A stretch of 64,000 bases of DNA from Ophiostoma sp. CBS 140.51 (taxonomy: Eukaryota; Ascomycota; Sordariomycetes; Ophiostomatales; Ophiostomataceae), in the NCBI GenBank assembly GCA_029298735.1, contig JANSLP010000161.1, positions 1 through 64,000 on the forward strand, given 5' to 3'. Made by a program: the position numbers and the translations under genes. The notes under the pieces were generated by a model, which was not told the DNA's origin, did not search any database, and was given only the letters and a program-made list of their open reading frames with translations. This document shows positions 1 through 11,500 of the stretch, piece by piece. Position 1 is the first letter of the stretch; each line of letters starts with the position of its first letter.

Positions 1-998
1 GAATACTCGACAGTAGTCATATTTCCCTGAAGCTTTCATTAGTGTCAAAACCTTCCATTCAGACTTCTGATCAAAAGACCCACAAAAAGTCTGACATCAG
101 TTGGCGTCACGTGCGTTATCTTATCGTGTCTATCTGCATGGCCGTTCACCACAAGCGTTAGGTAAGACAGGCTGGCGCCTTCCCTGAGCCCTGGTACGGA
201 GGTACCTTCTTCCCCTGCAGCAACCTCCCGCTCCCATCCCACACGCTCATTCGCGCCTTCTCTCCAACTACACGGCACGCATGTAGCGCCTTCCGCCATT
301 GGGACAGCGCTAATAGGCTTGGCCGGCGACCATTGGACCGCTGGGACCGGTGTTCTGCGGTGCTCTTTCCAATGTTTTGGCACATTTGGGGGAAAGAACG
401 ACTAACGCACAGTGAGACAGTGTACTCTCAGGCGAGCGACATCGACGACGCCTCTTTTTCTGTCGTCTCAGAACATCGGCCGGAACACCCGACGCGACCC
501 ACGGCCGCCCCCACGACCCGCACGCGCTCTTGTACGCATCTCCACACACGATTGATGACTTCTACAGCTGGTGGACCCTGAGTTTACTGCCAGAGGCTCC
601 GAATACGTCGCATCATCGGCACAACATCCGACGCAAACATCGTGGCTTTGGATAACGACACCGACATCGACATCGATACGACCTTTCCTGTATCCACCAC
701 GAACGACATTTGTCCCTTTACATACGCCCGCCCGGCGATGGAGCCCAGCCCTCTACGGACCTGGTTCGTCTCTTCATCCGACCAACTCTCCCAAACTACA
801 TAACTAGCTCTACATCCGCATCCACGGCCCTACATCCGATCTCGCTCTCCTCATCCTCTTTATTCTCCCCGCCGCCACGGCGCGTGCACATGCCCGACCT
901 GGGCGGTCTGCTATAGACAAGACGCCGCCGCGTTCCCTTCCCGCCCCAGTTGGCTGGGTGGCCGCGCCTAGGGCCCGCCCCGGCGAACGGACCGCGAC
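1..998 (+). promoter_or_regulatory. Upstream region of the MED13 gene
   Basis: No gene is supported here; the short open frames on both strands have no recognisable family and skewed composition. The stretch from about 440 to 900 is rich in C and T on the plus strand (many CTC, TCC and ACGAC runs), as expected of a fungal promoter and transcribed leader. I see no clear TATA box close to the start codon at 999. Assignment as promoter and 5' leader is inferred from position. Confidence 0.5.
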
Positions 999-3900
999 AT
1001 GGAAGTGGGCGAATATGAGACCAATACGTTGGCGATCTCCAACATCGCTTCCATCACCTTCCGCGTCTATCGTCCCGTCACACCAGCCTCGGCATCCGTG
1101 CCCCTCTTCGCATTTTCGCCCTCTGACGTCGAAAAGGCTCTGCGTAACGATGGCCACCTCGTGTTTGCCGATTCGCGCCGACAAGGCATTTGGTGCTTCC
1201 GGCTTTTGCGCAAAGACGGCTCCGCCATTGGGTCGCCGACCATGCCGGAGCTAAACACAACCATTGACGTCGGTCCCTACAAGCTCACAATTGTCTCGGA
1301 AGGCGCATTCGACCCCAGTAGCCTTGTTCAGGGCAAGCCAGCCACCAGTACCAGTACCAACCCGGTAAACACACCAAACAGCTCTACCTCTTCATCAGCC
1401 GCCTTGGTCGCAGCACATGGTGTGGTTGATGCACCTTCGTCACAAGGGACGAACGGAAGCAGTGGGGGCGATAGCGAGGGAACACAGAACGGCGGCTATG
1501 CACCTACGACATCTTCGCAAGCACAGACATCCGAGCCACGGGCAGCTTTCCCAGCAGTACCTACGAAGATCGTCTACAACTTCTTCATGTCTGCTGTCTT
1601 AGCCAGCTTGTCGACTACCTACTGTTCACACGCCAAGGCCATAGCTCTTAACAACCGCACATTTCTTCTGCCTCCGCTTGATCCGCTGTGGGACGGCGAG
1701 GAGAGCAGCCGAACCGACAGCCGCTCGCTCGTTGCCACGCTGCGCATTACTTTGACGACCGCCGGTGCCCTGCTCGTCAGCCTGTCTCACTCTTTGCTGC
1801 GTGGCATGGGATGTTCTGAGTGGGAGTGCTACGCCGGTGTACCACCTCCTGGGTCAGCTGTTCTCACCGCACCCTGGGGCAAGTTTGCCACCGTCCAGGA
1901 CGCCTATCCGCCTTTTGTCTCGGCCGACGATAGTCGCTATGCCATGGCCAGATTAAAAAAGAACGGCGTGCCTCTGCCGGTCGTGCCTCATGCCTGGAAA
2001 AGCTTCGCCGCCAAAATGCTCGAGATGCGCGGGACCTCGCCGGCTATCCTCAAGGACTCGACGTGGCTGCAGCTCGAGTTTCTGCTCGACGACGAGGCCT
2101 CAAACAACAACCCGGTGGTCATACTATGGCCCTCGGTTCTGTGCTTCTGGTGTTTGGAGGATTCTCTTGTCACGGTTGCGCCCTTTCAAAAACTTGACCC
2201 GCTTGCCGACTTACGCGAAGCGTACCTCGAAGAGCTGCGCGCTGAAGAAGCTGCATCCCGACCAAAAGTCAAGGAAGAAGATGCGGCTGCTGAGGATGTT
2301 GTCATGGAAGATGTGCAGACGGTCTCTAGCGTTGGCAAAGGAACACAGTCTGACGGACCTTCGCCTCTGGGCATTCGGCACCCTCTAGGCCCAGGCGCCG
2401 CGACATCTGCAGCCGGTGCCATCTACCCAACACCACCCGATGGAATTTTGGGCCTGGTTGGTGCCACGCCGACGTTTGACGGCTCCACATCCAGTCCCGG
2501 GAATCTTGCTGGCACCAGTGCACCTGTGGATCTTGACTCTGGAGCAGCCGATCGCCCCAGCGGTGCCGAGGAAGGTTTTGGCGACTGGCCAAACATCACT
2601 GCTCGTCAGGATGATCAGGACCAGGCCTTTATGGGCGAGCCGGACGACCTCCTAGGCGGCGATATTGGCGCAGACATGTTTGGCGACGATATTACGGATG
2701 CCGATTTTAACTTCTTCGACGACACGAAACAAGCAGAAGCCTCCATTGCCAATACCAGTGCCAACGTAAACCCAAACGTCGGTCCGTCCTCTGCCCCATC
2801 TGGCCCCCTTGCACCAGACAAGATGGATGTGGACTTTGGTAGCCGAACAAGTGAGGTTCTCGCAGCAAATGCACAGCAAGCGCCTGTAACGCAAGCCACC
2901 TCTCAAGGTGCCACAGCAATACAATCGCAAAACGCACAGGCATCCAGGGCCGCAGCACCTGCCATGCCGCCACCACCACCCCCTACACTATCACAACAAA
3001 CATCACCCGAAGGGAAATCAAATGGGACAACAAGTAGGGCGGACAGCAAGGCGCCCGGATCGCCCGTCTTCACAAAGCCAGAGCTGCGGCATGCACGGAG
3101 CAACCTCAGCGACAACAAGAAAAGCGGCTCCAAACGGTCACCGAGCCCTTTCAATGCCATGACCGTCTTCAAGCGCGTTCGCGCCATCGCCGAGGCGAAC
3201 AAAGCACTGCCTGTCAGCACAGCAAGACAGCATTTGCCGACACAGCCCGGCAAGATGTTTGAGGGTCTTAAATTTACCGAGTTCATGATCCAGAACAACA
3301 AAAAGTACGAGCTGAACGGTAAGTTTGGCTTCAGCTGGCCCCACCCGGAGGCCGACATGTTGTCCGATGTATCCTCGGCCACATCGCCGACTGCGTTTCG
3401 GCGACCGCTTAAGAAGCAGCCCGGTCTGTCAGACTCGTCACCGCAGTTTGCTACCCTCATATCGAGCATCACGCGAGGCCTCAAGTCCAGCTCGCTACAT
3501 GCAGCGCCAAGTCCGCTTCTTATTGAAGATAGCGGCGATACGTCTTCCAACTCGTCAAGCACAAGTTCGTCCTCAGAAGACTCAGATGGTGACGAAGCGC
3601 CCTTAGCGATAACCGCCGCTCATAGAAAGATGCGTGCGCGCGCCATGGCCGAGTTGATACCGTCACCTGAGGCCGCTACAGACCTATCACGTGCTTACAG
3701 CGAGGGTGTCTGGGACTTCCCCATTGCTCGCTTCTTTGCTGAGCCTCTGCCGCAGCCGGCCGAGCTGAATTTTGCCGACGATGATATTGCCGATGCGGCA
3801 CAAATCCTGACTCAACAAATCACCCACGCCACCATCCGGTCCGTCTTTAACGAAGACGACGGTCAGGACTTACAAAAATCCAAGCTTCGCCAGACCCTAC

Positions 3901-5894
3901 TACAGCGGATCCGTTACTCCGTTGCAACCCTTGAAGACTCGCTGCCCGCTGCCCTCGATGGCGCCTCCCGCTGTGCGCTCAAGCCGTACCTCGATGTCCA
4001 GGACACACTGCAGTCGGCACCACCCGGCCGGCTTCATCCCCGTGCGCCGCCTGGATCCGACCAGCGTATCCCGAACCTGTTTGCGGCTCCCACACCGCTT
4101 GTCGGCATCAGGCGCAACGAGTCCGCGCTGTCCATTAAGCCGACCGGTATCGAATTCTGGGAGGTACTTGGTCTTGAGCCGCTGCATGGTCCCAAGGATA
4201 TTCGTGCCGTCTGCGCCTACCCCAACTACCAGGGCTTGTCCAATGATGTTAGCAGCTTTCTGAGCCGCATGCGGATTGTCTATGAATCCCTGCGTCTAGG
4301 CTCCCATGAACAATTGTCGTCCAAAGGTAGCGTCGCCGATGGTATGGTCGCCTTCAACAGTCAACTGTCCTCGTCTTCGCCTCTGTCCCAGTCTTCACCT
4401 GGCGCCGAGTTTTCTGGCGTTGACCAGGTGCACAAGCTAGCCCAAGCCTTGGCTGCCGAGGACACGCCGGGCAAGAGTCTAGTTGTTTATTTTGTGTATT
4501 GCCCGGACATCACGACGGCAATTGTCGATGCATGCCTGGCTTTCCAGCGGCTGTCACAGCTCTACGAGATTGCAGTTACCAGCCGCAGCTCGGAGCCCAA
4601 CGATCTAGTCCTTCAGCTGATCCCCATCGATTTCTTCTCCTCGCCAACATCCCTCTCCGTCTCCACACCGACTGATCTTCTGTACCTCTCTCTCGAAGTG
4701 TATGACCGTTGTGCCAGCCCGCGTGGGCCCAAGCCGGCGCCGGCGTTCCTACTCGAACAGCCACCGGCGCGTAACCTCGACCTTAAGCTGTCGCCAACTC
4801 CGCTAGTCGATGTTCAGCGCGAAAACTCGTGCATCCATGTTGCGTATGCCGTAAGTGCCGACGAGCGTTGGATCACAGCCGCGTGGACCGATAGCAGTGG
4901 CTGGCGACAGTTCAGCTCGGCCTACTGGATCGGGCGCAAAGATGAAAGTGGCTCGGCCAACTCGTTTGATGCTGTCGCAAGAGAGATCTGGACCAATACA
5001 TGCGCCATTGTGTCGAACCTCAAAGTCCACTGGCGTGCCATCATTGCCAAGTGCGGCCAGATGGATCCTGAGGAGATTAATATCTGGGCAGACCTGGCCA
5101 AGGTCGAGACACGTGCGTCTATGAGCCTCACTCTTGTGTCCGTGGACACACAACCGACGCTTGAACTGCTACCGCCAGTCATCACAGTGGCCCCAACCGT
5201 GTTGTCACAACTTTCAGTCCAGACGTTGGCGCAGACGCCTCAGGCCTCGGTGTTCTCTCCCGAGCAGAGTGGTAACCCAGTAACCCCTGCTGGAGGCTTC
5301 GCCAACAACCCCACGACACCCGCCGGTACACCGGCTGGCGGTGCTCCCACGCCAGCGACACCAGGCGGTTTAGGAAAGCCCGGTGCTCCGAGCAGCCCGG
5401 CAATTCCCAACACTCCCTCTGGTGCCGGTGCTAATGCCACGGCCAACGCGACCGCAGCTGCAGCCGCCAATGCCACCAGCGATGCCAGCGCCAAGCTCGC
5501 CGCTGCTGGTGCCGACCCCAACACCGTCGCCGACATTGAGGGCAACGTTGTGCTCGTCGATGTCACTGATAATACCTGGATCGCCGTAGCCGCGCATCGC
5601 CTCAACACAGCATCCACCTGGGTGGATGTACGGCCTGCGCTGCTCAGTGGCTATCTCATCAAGCGTGGTGGAATCGGCCGCGACGATGCCCCCGTTGTAC
5701 TCGAGGCCAATGTTGTTTATGTCGATCCCAAACACCGCGTCAGCGACGCTCTCGCCCGCGATATTTTGACCTCGTATCGCGCGCTGGGCACTCTGGCGCG
5801 TGTCCGTGGTATCCTCGACAGTGAGCGTGACGCACGGCCATGGCATATTGCGGCGGCAGAACGAGCAGCAAGGGCTCTATGTCGGTGGATGTAA
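999..5894 (+). CDS. Mediator of RNA polymerase II transcription subunit 13 (MED13/Srb9/Ssn2)
   Basis: A single uninterrupted frame of 1631 residues. MED13 is the largest subunit of the CDK8 kinase module, which reversibly binds core Mediator in the nucleus and mostly represses transcription. The N-terminal part (about residues 1-330) has the Med13_N character, including a segment ending FLLPPLDPLWDG and the beta-rich start with FSPSDVEKAL. The middle (about 420-850) is low-complexity, acidic and Ser/Pro-rich, with a poly-Pro run near residue 655 and serine/acidic clusters near 850. The C-terminal third (about 950-1631) resembles Med13_C, with a VVYFVYCPD stretch and a final arm ending in AARALCRWM. 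A Gly/Pro/Ala/Thr insertion lies at about 1425-1510. The start ATG sits in the context GACATGG. Length is within the range of filamentous-fungal MED13. The family call is from recognition of these blocks, not from a search. Confidence 0.88.
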   Translation: MEVGEYETNTLAISNIASITFRVYRPVTPASASVPLFAFSPSDVEKALRNDGHLVFADSRRQGIWCFRLLRKDGSAIGSPTMPELNTTIDVGPYKLTIVSEGAFDPSSLVQGKPATSTSTNPVNTPNSSTSSSAALVAAHGVVDAPSSQGTNGSSGGDSEGTQNGGYAPTTSSQAQTSEPRAAFPAVPTKIVYNFFMSAVLASLSTTYCSHAKAIALNNRTFLLPPLDPLWDGEESSRTDSRSLVATLRITLTTAGALLVSLSHSLLRGMGCSEWECYAGVPPPGSAVLTAPWGKFATVQDAYPPFVSADDSRYAMARLKKNGVPLPVVPHAWKSFAAKMLEMRGTSPAILKDSTWLQLEFLLDDEASNNNPVVILWPSVLCFWCLEDSLVTVAPFQKLDPLADLREAYLEELRAEEAASRPKVKEEDAAAEDVVMEDVQTVSSVGKGTQSDGPSPLGIRHPLGPGAATSAAGAIYPTPPDGILGLVGATPTFDGSTSSPGNLAGTSAPVDLDSGAADRPSGAEEGFGDWPNITARQDDQDQAFMGEPDDLLGGDIGADMFGDDITDADFNFFDDTKQAEASIANTSANVNPNVGPSSAPSGPLAPDKMDVDFGSRTSEVLAANAQQAPVTQATSQGATAIQSQNAQASRAAAPAMPPPPPPTLSQQTSPEGKSNGTTSRADSKAPGSPVFTKPELRHARSNLSDNKKSGSKRSPSPFNAMTVFKRVRAIAEANKALPVSTARQHLPTQPGKMFEGLKFTEFMIQNNKKYELNGKFGFSWPHPEADMLSDVSSATSPTAFRRPLKKQPGLSDSSPQFATLISSITRGLKSSSLHAAPSPLLIEDSGDTSSNSSSTSSSSEDSDGDEAPLAITAAHRKMRARAMAELIPSPEAATDLSRAYSEGVWDFPIARFFAEPLPQPAELNFADDDIADAAQILTQQITHATIRSVFNEDDGQDLQKSKLRQTLLQRIRYSVATLEDSLPAALDGASRCALKPYLDVQDTLQSAPPGRLHPRAPPGSDQRIPNLFAAPTPLVGIRRNESALSIKPTGIEFWEVLGLEPLHGPKDIRAVCAYPNYQGLSNDVSSFLSRMRIVYESLRLGSHEQLSSKGSVADGMVAFNSQLSSSSPLSQSSPGAEFSGVDQVHKLAQALAAEDTPGKSLVVYFVYCPDITTAIVDACLAFQRLSQLYEIAVTSRSSEPNDLVLQLIPIDFFSSPTSLSVSTPTDLLYLSLEVYDRCASPRGPKPAPAFLLEQPPARNLDLKLSPTPLVDVQRENSCIHVAYAVSADERWITAAWTDSSGWRQFSSAYWIGRKDESGSANSFDAVAREIWTNTCAIVSNLKVHWRAIIAKCGQMDPEEINIWADLAKVETRASMSLTLVSVDTQPTLELLPPVITVAPTVLSQLSVQTLAQTPQASVFSPEQSGNPVTPAGGFANNPTTPAGTPAGGAPTPATPGGLGKPGAPSSPAIPNTPSGAGANATANATAAAAANATSDASAKLAAAGADPNTVADIEGNVVLVDVTDNTWIAVAAHRLNTASTWVDVRPALLSGYLIKRGGIGRDDAPVVLEANVVYVDPKHRVSDALARDILTSYRALGTLARVRGILDSERDARPWHIAAAERAARALCRWM

Positions 5895-6381
5895 AAGTTT
5901 TTGGGATCCTTTTTGCATTTTGTGTTTTTGAGTACTTGCACCTATATTATTCTCGGTCATTTTTATCATTTTTTCCCCTTTTACAAAGAGCCTTTCTTTT
6001 CAGTTTCAATCACATCAACTCGTCATTGGGAGCCGTGTTTACAAAAAGGATACACATTTTTCTTTTTCTTTTCGTTATCCGCAGCATATACTATTCATTG
6101 TTGGCGCTTGGGTGAAAACTACAGTTCATATTACAGACCTATATCTCCGAAATTTATGCGCATGTTGAATGGTTTCTATTGTTTTGTTCGTGATCATGGA
6201 AAGCCGTCTATGGTGAATCGGGGCGGGAGAAATAAAATAAAAAAATAGTAAAATAAAGTAATATAAACCAACGCGAAGGGACATCCATTTCTTTTTAACG
6301 TCCTAGTCCTTTCCTAGTTGCCCCCCAATTCCAAACGTCCTCGGTATCTCTACTCCTGGCCCATCTACCCTCTTCAACCGT
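5895..6381. other. Convergent 3' intergenic region
   Basis: About 490 nt between the stop codons of MED13 (plus) and the MTAP gene (minus). It is AT-rich, with T runs near 5950-6070 and A-rich aataaaa-like sequence near 6228-6260 suited to polyadenylation on the plus strand. No gene is seen in it. Confidence 0.6.
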
Positions 6382-7407
6382 TCACTGGCCGAAGAAGTTG
6401 GGGAACAGGTACTCGACGCGCTTGACAGCCTCGGGGTTGCGGCCGGCCGGCTTGGTCATGAACTGCACGGCCATGACGGCCGAGCCCTCGTGGTGCTTGG
6501 CCTGCACCAGATCGGTGTGCTCCGGGCGCGAAAGCTCATCGAGCACGGCGCCGACCAAGTGCTTGGCGTTGGCGCTGTTGGCCTCCATGTACTTGAGCAC
6601 CATGCTGACACCCACATCCTCGCTCTCGTCACCCGCACGCCAGCAGTCGTAGTCCGTGGCCATGCAGATCATCTGGTACGCCAGCTCGGCCTCGCGCGCC
6701 AGCTTCGCCTCAGGCAGCGCCGACATATTGATCACCGAGCCGCCCCACGACCGGTACATGTTGGACTCGGCGCGCGTCGAGAACTGCGGGCCCTCCATGC
6801 AGATAAGCGTGCCCTTGTCGTGCAGCGTGACGCCCTCACCCTGCATGGCCGCCGCGCAGCCCTTGATGACTTGGGCCACCTTGGCATCAAAGGGATCAGC
6901 GAAACCGACGTGGCCGACCAGGCCGCCGTCAAAGAAGGTGAACGGGCGCACACCCTTGGTGCGGTCAATGACCTGGTCGGGCAGTACAAAGTCCATGGGG
7001 CGGATCTCCTCCTGCAGACTGCCAACAGCGCTGAAGGCAACCACGCAACGGACACCGACGTGGCGCAGAGCCGCCATGTTGGCGCGCGAGGGAACCTCAT
7101 GGGGCGCCAGCTGGTGGTAAAGGCCGTGACGGGCGAGGAAGGCAAAGGGCACGCCCTTATGCTCGACAATCTGGATAGGTGCCGAGGGCTTACCCCAGGG
7201 CGTCGTGATGTCAAGGGAAGCCACAGGCTCAAAGCCCTCGATCTTGGAGAGACCGGTGCCGCCGATGACGGCAATGGTGACTGGGCCTGTGTGTGTGTGT
7301 TAGTAGAGCCCAATGTGAGGCAAATGTGAGGCACATGCAGGACACATCTAGGTGCCTGAGATCAGGGTTGACGTACGGTCGTAGTGGTCAGCGAGAGGAG
7401 CAGACAT
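6382..7407 (-). CDS. S-methyl-5'-thioadenosine phosphorylase (MTAP)
   Basis: Two exons, 7407-7377 and 7286-6382, joined across a 90-nt intron (7287-7376; donor GTACGT, acceptor CAG preceded by a CA repeat), give 311 residues. The enzyme phosphorolyses methylthioadenosine to adenine and 5-methylthioribose-1-phosphate in the methionine salvage pathway. The spliced N-terminus reads MSAPLADHYDR then PVTIAVIGGTGLSKIEGF, the glycine-rich phosphate-binding start of the PNP/MTAP family. Further family marks are FLARHG near residue 68, VVAFSAVGSL, the ICMEGPQFSTRAES segment, the NMSALPEAKLARE segment, and MATDYDCW. The first exon encodes only ten residues plus one base, so the open frame alone would miss the glycine loop. 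A TATATAAG sequence lies about 165 nt upstream. The length and motifs match fungal MTAP well. Confidence 0.93.
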
Positions 7408-8556
7408 GATGACGAGATAAGCTCAAATGAGACAAATATCAGGGGAAAGAGTAATATGTGTTGAGGAAAGAGTTGTTATGAACAAGAGAGGAAGGAGTGA
7501 CACAGTCGTACTTCAAGATCGGCAGGAGCAACCCATGGACAGTGATACAAGGCACCAGACCCGCCCGTCTTATATAAACATTGCGACCGTTCCTGTTCGG
7601 CCTTTTTTTCTTAATTTTTTTAGCGGTTCCTGGATTTTCTTCCTTTTTTCTAGTTAATTTTGCTCGCTGACGCTTGATAGTCACTTGTTAGTTCCAATCT
7701 ACAGTGAAGCTGGTGAAGACGCAATACCCCGCGATTATGATTTTACTTCGTCTCACTGCTGGTCAGCAGCGGTTGGAGGGGCCCAGCGCCTTCCTGCTGT
7801 CTGGTCCGTTGTTTCAGCGGCTGTCACACGTGCCTGTTGTTCAACCAGCCACTGGACTGGATGGTTTGTGCCAGTGGTGACAGCGGGAAGGTGCTAAGGA
7901 CGCCGAAGCCTAGAACACTATCAGACTGCTAGAAAATGGAAGGCACAAAAGTGTACGCCGATCACGACTTCTGCCCAATCACAGTGCCTGATTTCTTCTT
8001 CAAAAAATTTAAGTCCGCCCCTGCCCAGAGCTGTGGCTTTCTCCGCCGTGCTTCCGGCAAACGCACTTCTTTTCAACGACATAAATAATACCACAAGCTC
8101 AAGACCACTCGCTTTCGTGGCATCGTCTCTCACCCTCTCGCAATAACTTGCGACGACTGCTAGGCTACATTAAGGGAGCACACTGCAGTGAGACCCGGTC
8201 TTGCTCGTAAGCGCTATTGCAGACTTTGCGAGCACCTTTTCAGCATCTTCAATCTCGCTTTTATCTACTTTCGACCGGCCCTCACCGTCCCTTTGCATTC
8301 CTTCGCACCTCTTTCGGCTCGCGTTGCCGATTCAGTCTTTCCGGTGGCTCGACTCTGATCACTCTCAACTTTCTCACCTCCTCGAATTGACGGGTGGTAT
8401 TCGGAGGGCTTACGGTCCTGTCACCTCGACACTTTCTCCCTTTTACATTCCTCCTCTTTGAATCCCGCTCTTTGTGATACCGCCTCGACACCTCGACACC
8501 CCGACAGAACCCCTTTTAAGAGCTTATCTGGGGCCTCTACCTTCGCACGGTGCACC
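7408..8556. promoter_or_regulatory. Divergent promoter region between MTAP and the 1372-aa protein gene
   Basis: About 1.15 kb between two divergent start codons. On the minus side a TATATAAG lies at 7569-7576. On the plus side 8220-8530 is strongly CT-rich with repeated CTCGACACC at 8487-8502, typical of a fungal 5' leader. No gene is supported in between. Confidence 0.55.
7569..7576 (-). promoter_or_regulatory. TATA box candidate for the MTAP gene
   Basis: The minus strand reads TATATAAG here, 162-169 nt upstream of the MTAP start codon. The spacing allows a leader of about 130 nt. The call rests on sequence and position only. Confidence 0.4.
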
Positions 8557-11500
8557 ATGGCACCCATAGCGATCGGCAACGTGCCGCCCGTCGACCGCAT
8601 CAGCGCGCCGTCCTCAAAGCAGTCCATCGAGGAGGTATGCTTTACCGCCGCTCTCATCTGCCTCGATGGCCACTTCAGTGACCTGCCGTCTATCCCGGGC
8701 TCGCAGACCCAGGCCAAGGTCGCCGGCATGGTGGCCCGTACCCTGGAGAAAACACACGGCCGTAAAGATGTCCGCGAAGCCCTCGCCCGCAATGTCGAGA
8801 TCTGGGTGTACTTGACGAGGATTTTTAACAACGCCATCGACAACCTCACCGTCCGATCCATTGCTGGCCTGTCCGACCCGCCCTACGACGATAAATCGAG
8901 CATTGCCAATGGCAGTACCAATGCGAGTGCCAACGGCAGTCACGGCCACCACCACAGCCACCTACACACCCGTTTTGGCCATGACAACTCGGAGCTCATG
9001 ATCAAGAACCACGCGAGCCTGAAGGAGGATCTACAGATCCTGAACAAGCTGATGCATATTGCCCGCAACCTGCTGGTTTGCTCCGTACCCGAGGTACCTC
9101 AGGATATTTGCGCCGCCGTCAGCTTTGATGCTGTGGTGTTCCAAGTCATCGTCCTGTGCGTCAACCTGGCCGGCAAGGGCTACCATGGTGACGTTCTGGA
9201 CGACGTGAGCCGTAATAAGCTCAACGAGATCTACGACCTGTGTATGTGACTGACCTCTACGCGTGTACTCTCTTTTTGTTTCATCCACCCTCCTTTGTTT
9301 TCTTCGGCTAATACATATGTGCAGTTAAAAAGTTGCTGGTCACTTCCCTTCAGCAGGTGCATAACTGGACTGCCAAGAACGATCGCAACAAGATGGCCTT
9401 TTGGTACTATGTCTTCTTCGAGGATGAATCCATGCCTGACGACCTGGATACCTTGGGCGGCGATGGCACCGGCTACCGCCCAGACCTGGCCAAGATTGAG
9501 CTTCGGCACTGGCTCGAGCGCAATGCCACCATTTGTGAGGAGGCCCGCGAACGCCTCGTCGACTACGCCAACACACACCAGACCAAGGCACCCGGCATTC
9601 CCCCGCTCAACTCACCATTGGCGCGCCTCTGGATCCCCGGTAACCTCCTGGATCCAGATGTCGGCCGCGATGAGGCCAAATATGCCCAGGATGAGGCCTT
9701 TGGCCGTGTCTCCCACGAGAACGAGATCTGGTGGGACCGCGTGAGCGACCCCAACCGCGACGAGTGGCGTCTCCCCATGCCCGATCGTGCCTATGGTAAG
9801 CGCCGGCAGTCCTTTTTCAAACACATTCTCCTGCACAGGTTCAGCCCGCGCTGGCGGATGCGAGACGAAGACGCCGCTCAGGGATACAGCATCCACATGA
9901 CTGGCGAATACTTCCGCGTCCCCGGCAAGGGTGACGCCGAACTAGATAGCAAGTTAGACGAGTTCGGAACCGATGAGGAGGATGACAGCGAGGAGGAAGA
10001 CGGTCGTGTGGTCGAGGTCGACGAAGACTACGACGACGAAACGGACGACGGTAGCGATGAGGATGCTGAGGCTGACGATAAAACCCATAAAGACAACGAG
10101 GACGGTGAAGAAGGCGATAGCGAAGGCGAGGACGATGAGCACCACAGCCACAGCCACGGCCGCAGCTACCATCGCTACCACCACCATCATTACCATCATC
10201 ACCATGACCATGATCACGACCACGATCATGACCACGATCACGATCATGACCATGACCATGACCACCACCATGACCATCACCACGATCATGACCATGATCA
10301 CGACCATGATCACGAGCACGACGGGTCCTATCCCATCGACGACTATGATGAGGACGACCTGGAGGATGATGATGACGATGACGATCACCATCACGGCGGC
10401 CACCATAGTGACCGGGACGATCTCGATAACGACTCCTACGCCGAAGGCCCCGTCCTAGGCCTGCTCACCGAGATCCCCAACATCCTCGACCCTAAGCAGA
10501 TCGAAGCGCTGCACATGATTATCAAATCTTGCATTTTGGACACAATGGGCTGTGGTCTGACATCCCAGGGCGAGAGTCTGCAGCAGGCACGTTGCAAGTT
10601 CCTGCTCGCGTCCGACAGTGGCCGCAGCCTGTTGCGTGAGCTCCTGGTCTTTATTGCCGTATGGGACCAAGAGGAGAGCTCGCTCATCTGGGAGCTTACA
10701 TCCCAGATCCTCGAGGCCATCCACGATGCGTCGCTGATTCCCTACGCCTGGACAGAGCTTCGCATCCCCAAGGATGTGGTTTCGCCAGCTCAGGCTGTTA
10801 TGCTGCGCATGATCACCTATTTCTTCCGTAAGAAGTACCTTGGCCAGAACGCGCTGCCTGCTGCGTCTAATGGAGCACCCCCTCGGCAGCGCGTTGACGC
10901 CAGAGATATGCGCCTTGTGCATTTTATGGTCAGCACTGTGCGCTGCCGCATTGTTCCCGAGTGCCTTGCCTTCATGTCCGTGCAAGGCGACATCCGCCGC
11001 GGTGCAACGGACAGCTCGGTCTTCCCTATTGAGAATTGGGATATGGAACGTGCCCGCGACGGTCTGAGCCAGGTACTCGAACTCTTTGCTACTGTCTCGG
11101 AGATTGAGGAGGTCCGTGCTCAGCTGGTCGACTGGGAGCTGGCTGTTGAGCTGGTCGCACTCCTCAAGGGCCTTGAGGAAGCTATCCCAAAGAAGCCCCT
11201 TGTTGAAGCCACTCCCCAGCGGCCGAATGCCAACTCGTCCGCTTTAGCTGCCGCTATGGCCGGGGCTACGGCTGGTCGCGCTGCTGCTGCTGTTGCGGCT
11301 GCCAACGCTGGACGGTCTGGACAGCAGCAACTGCCGCCCCCACCGCCTCCACCACCGCCTCCAATTCCTCAAGACCCAGCATACAAGTTCCCATGGGCCG
11401 GTATCAAGACTCAGGTTCTGTCTATTATCGCCACTCTCTTGCAGCCTGATCCGGGCTTTACGAGCCCTGGCAATGCTCAGGTCCAGAGCCAGATTATGGA

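Noticed and set aside
8458..8556. Upstream in-frame ATG of the 1372-aa protein
   Set aside because: The added residues look like translated CT-rich leader; the ATG at 8557 is in a far better context.
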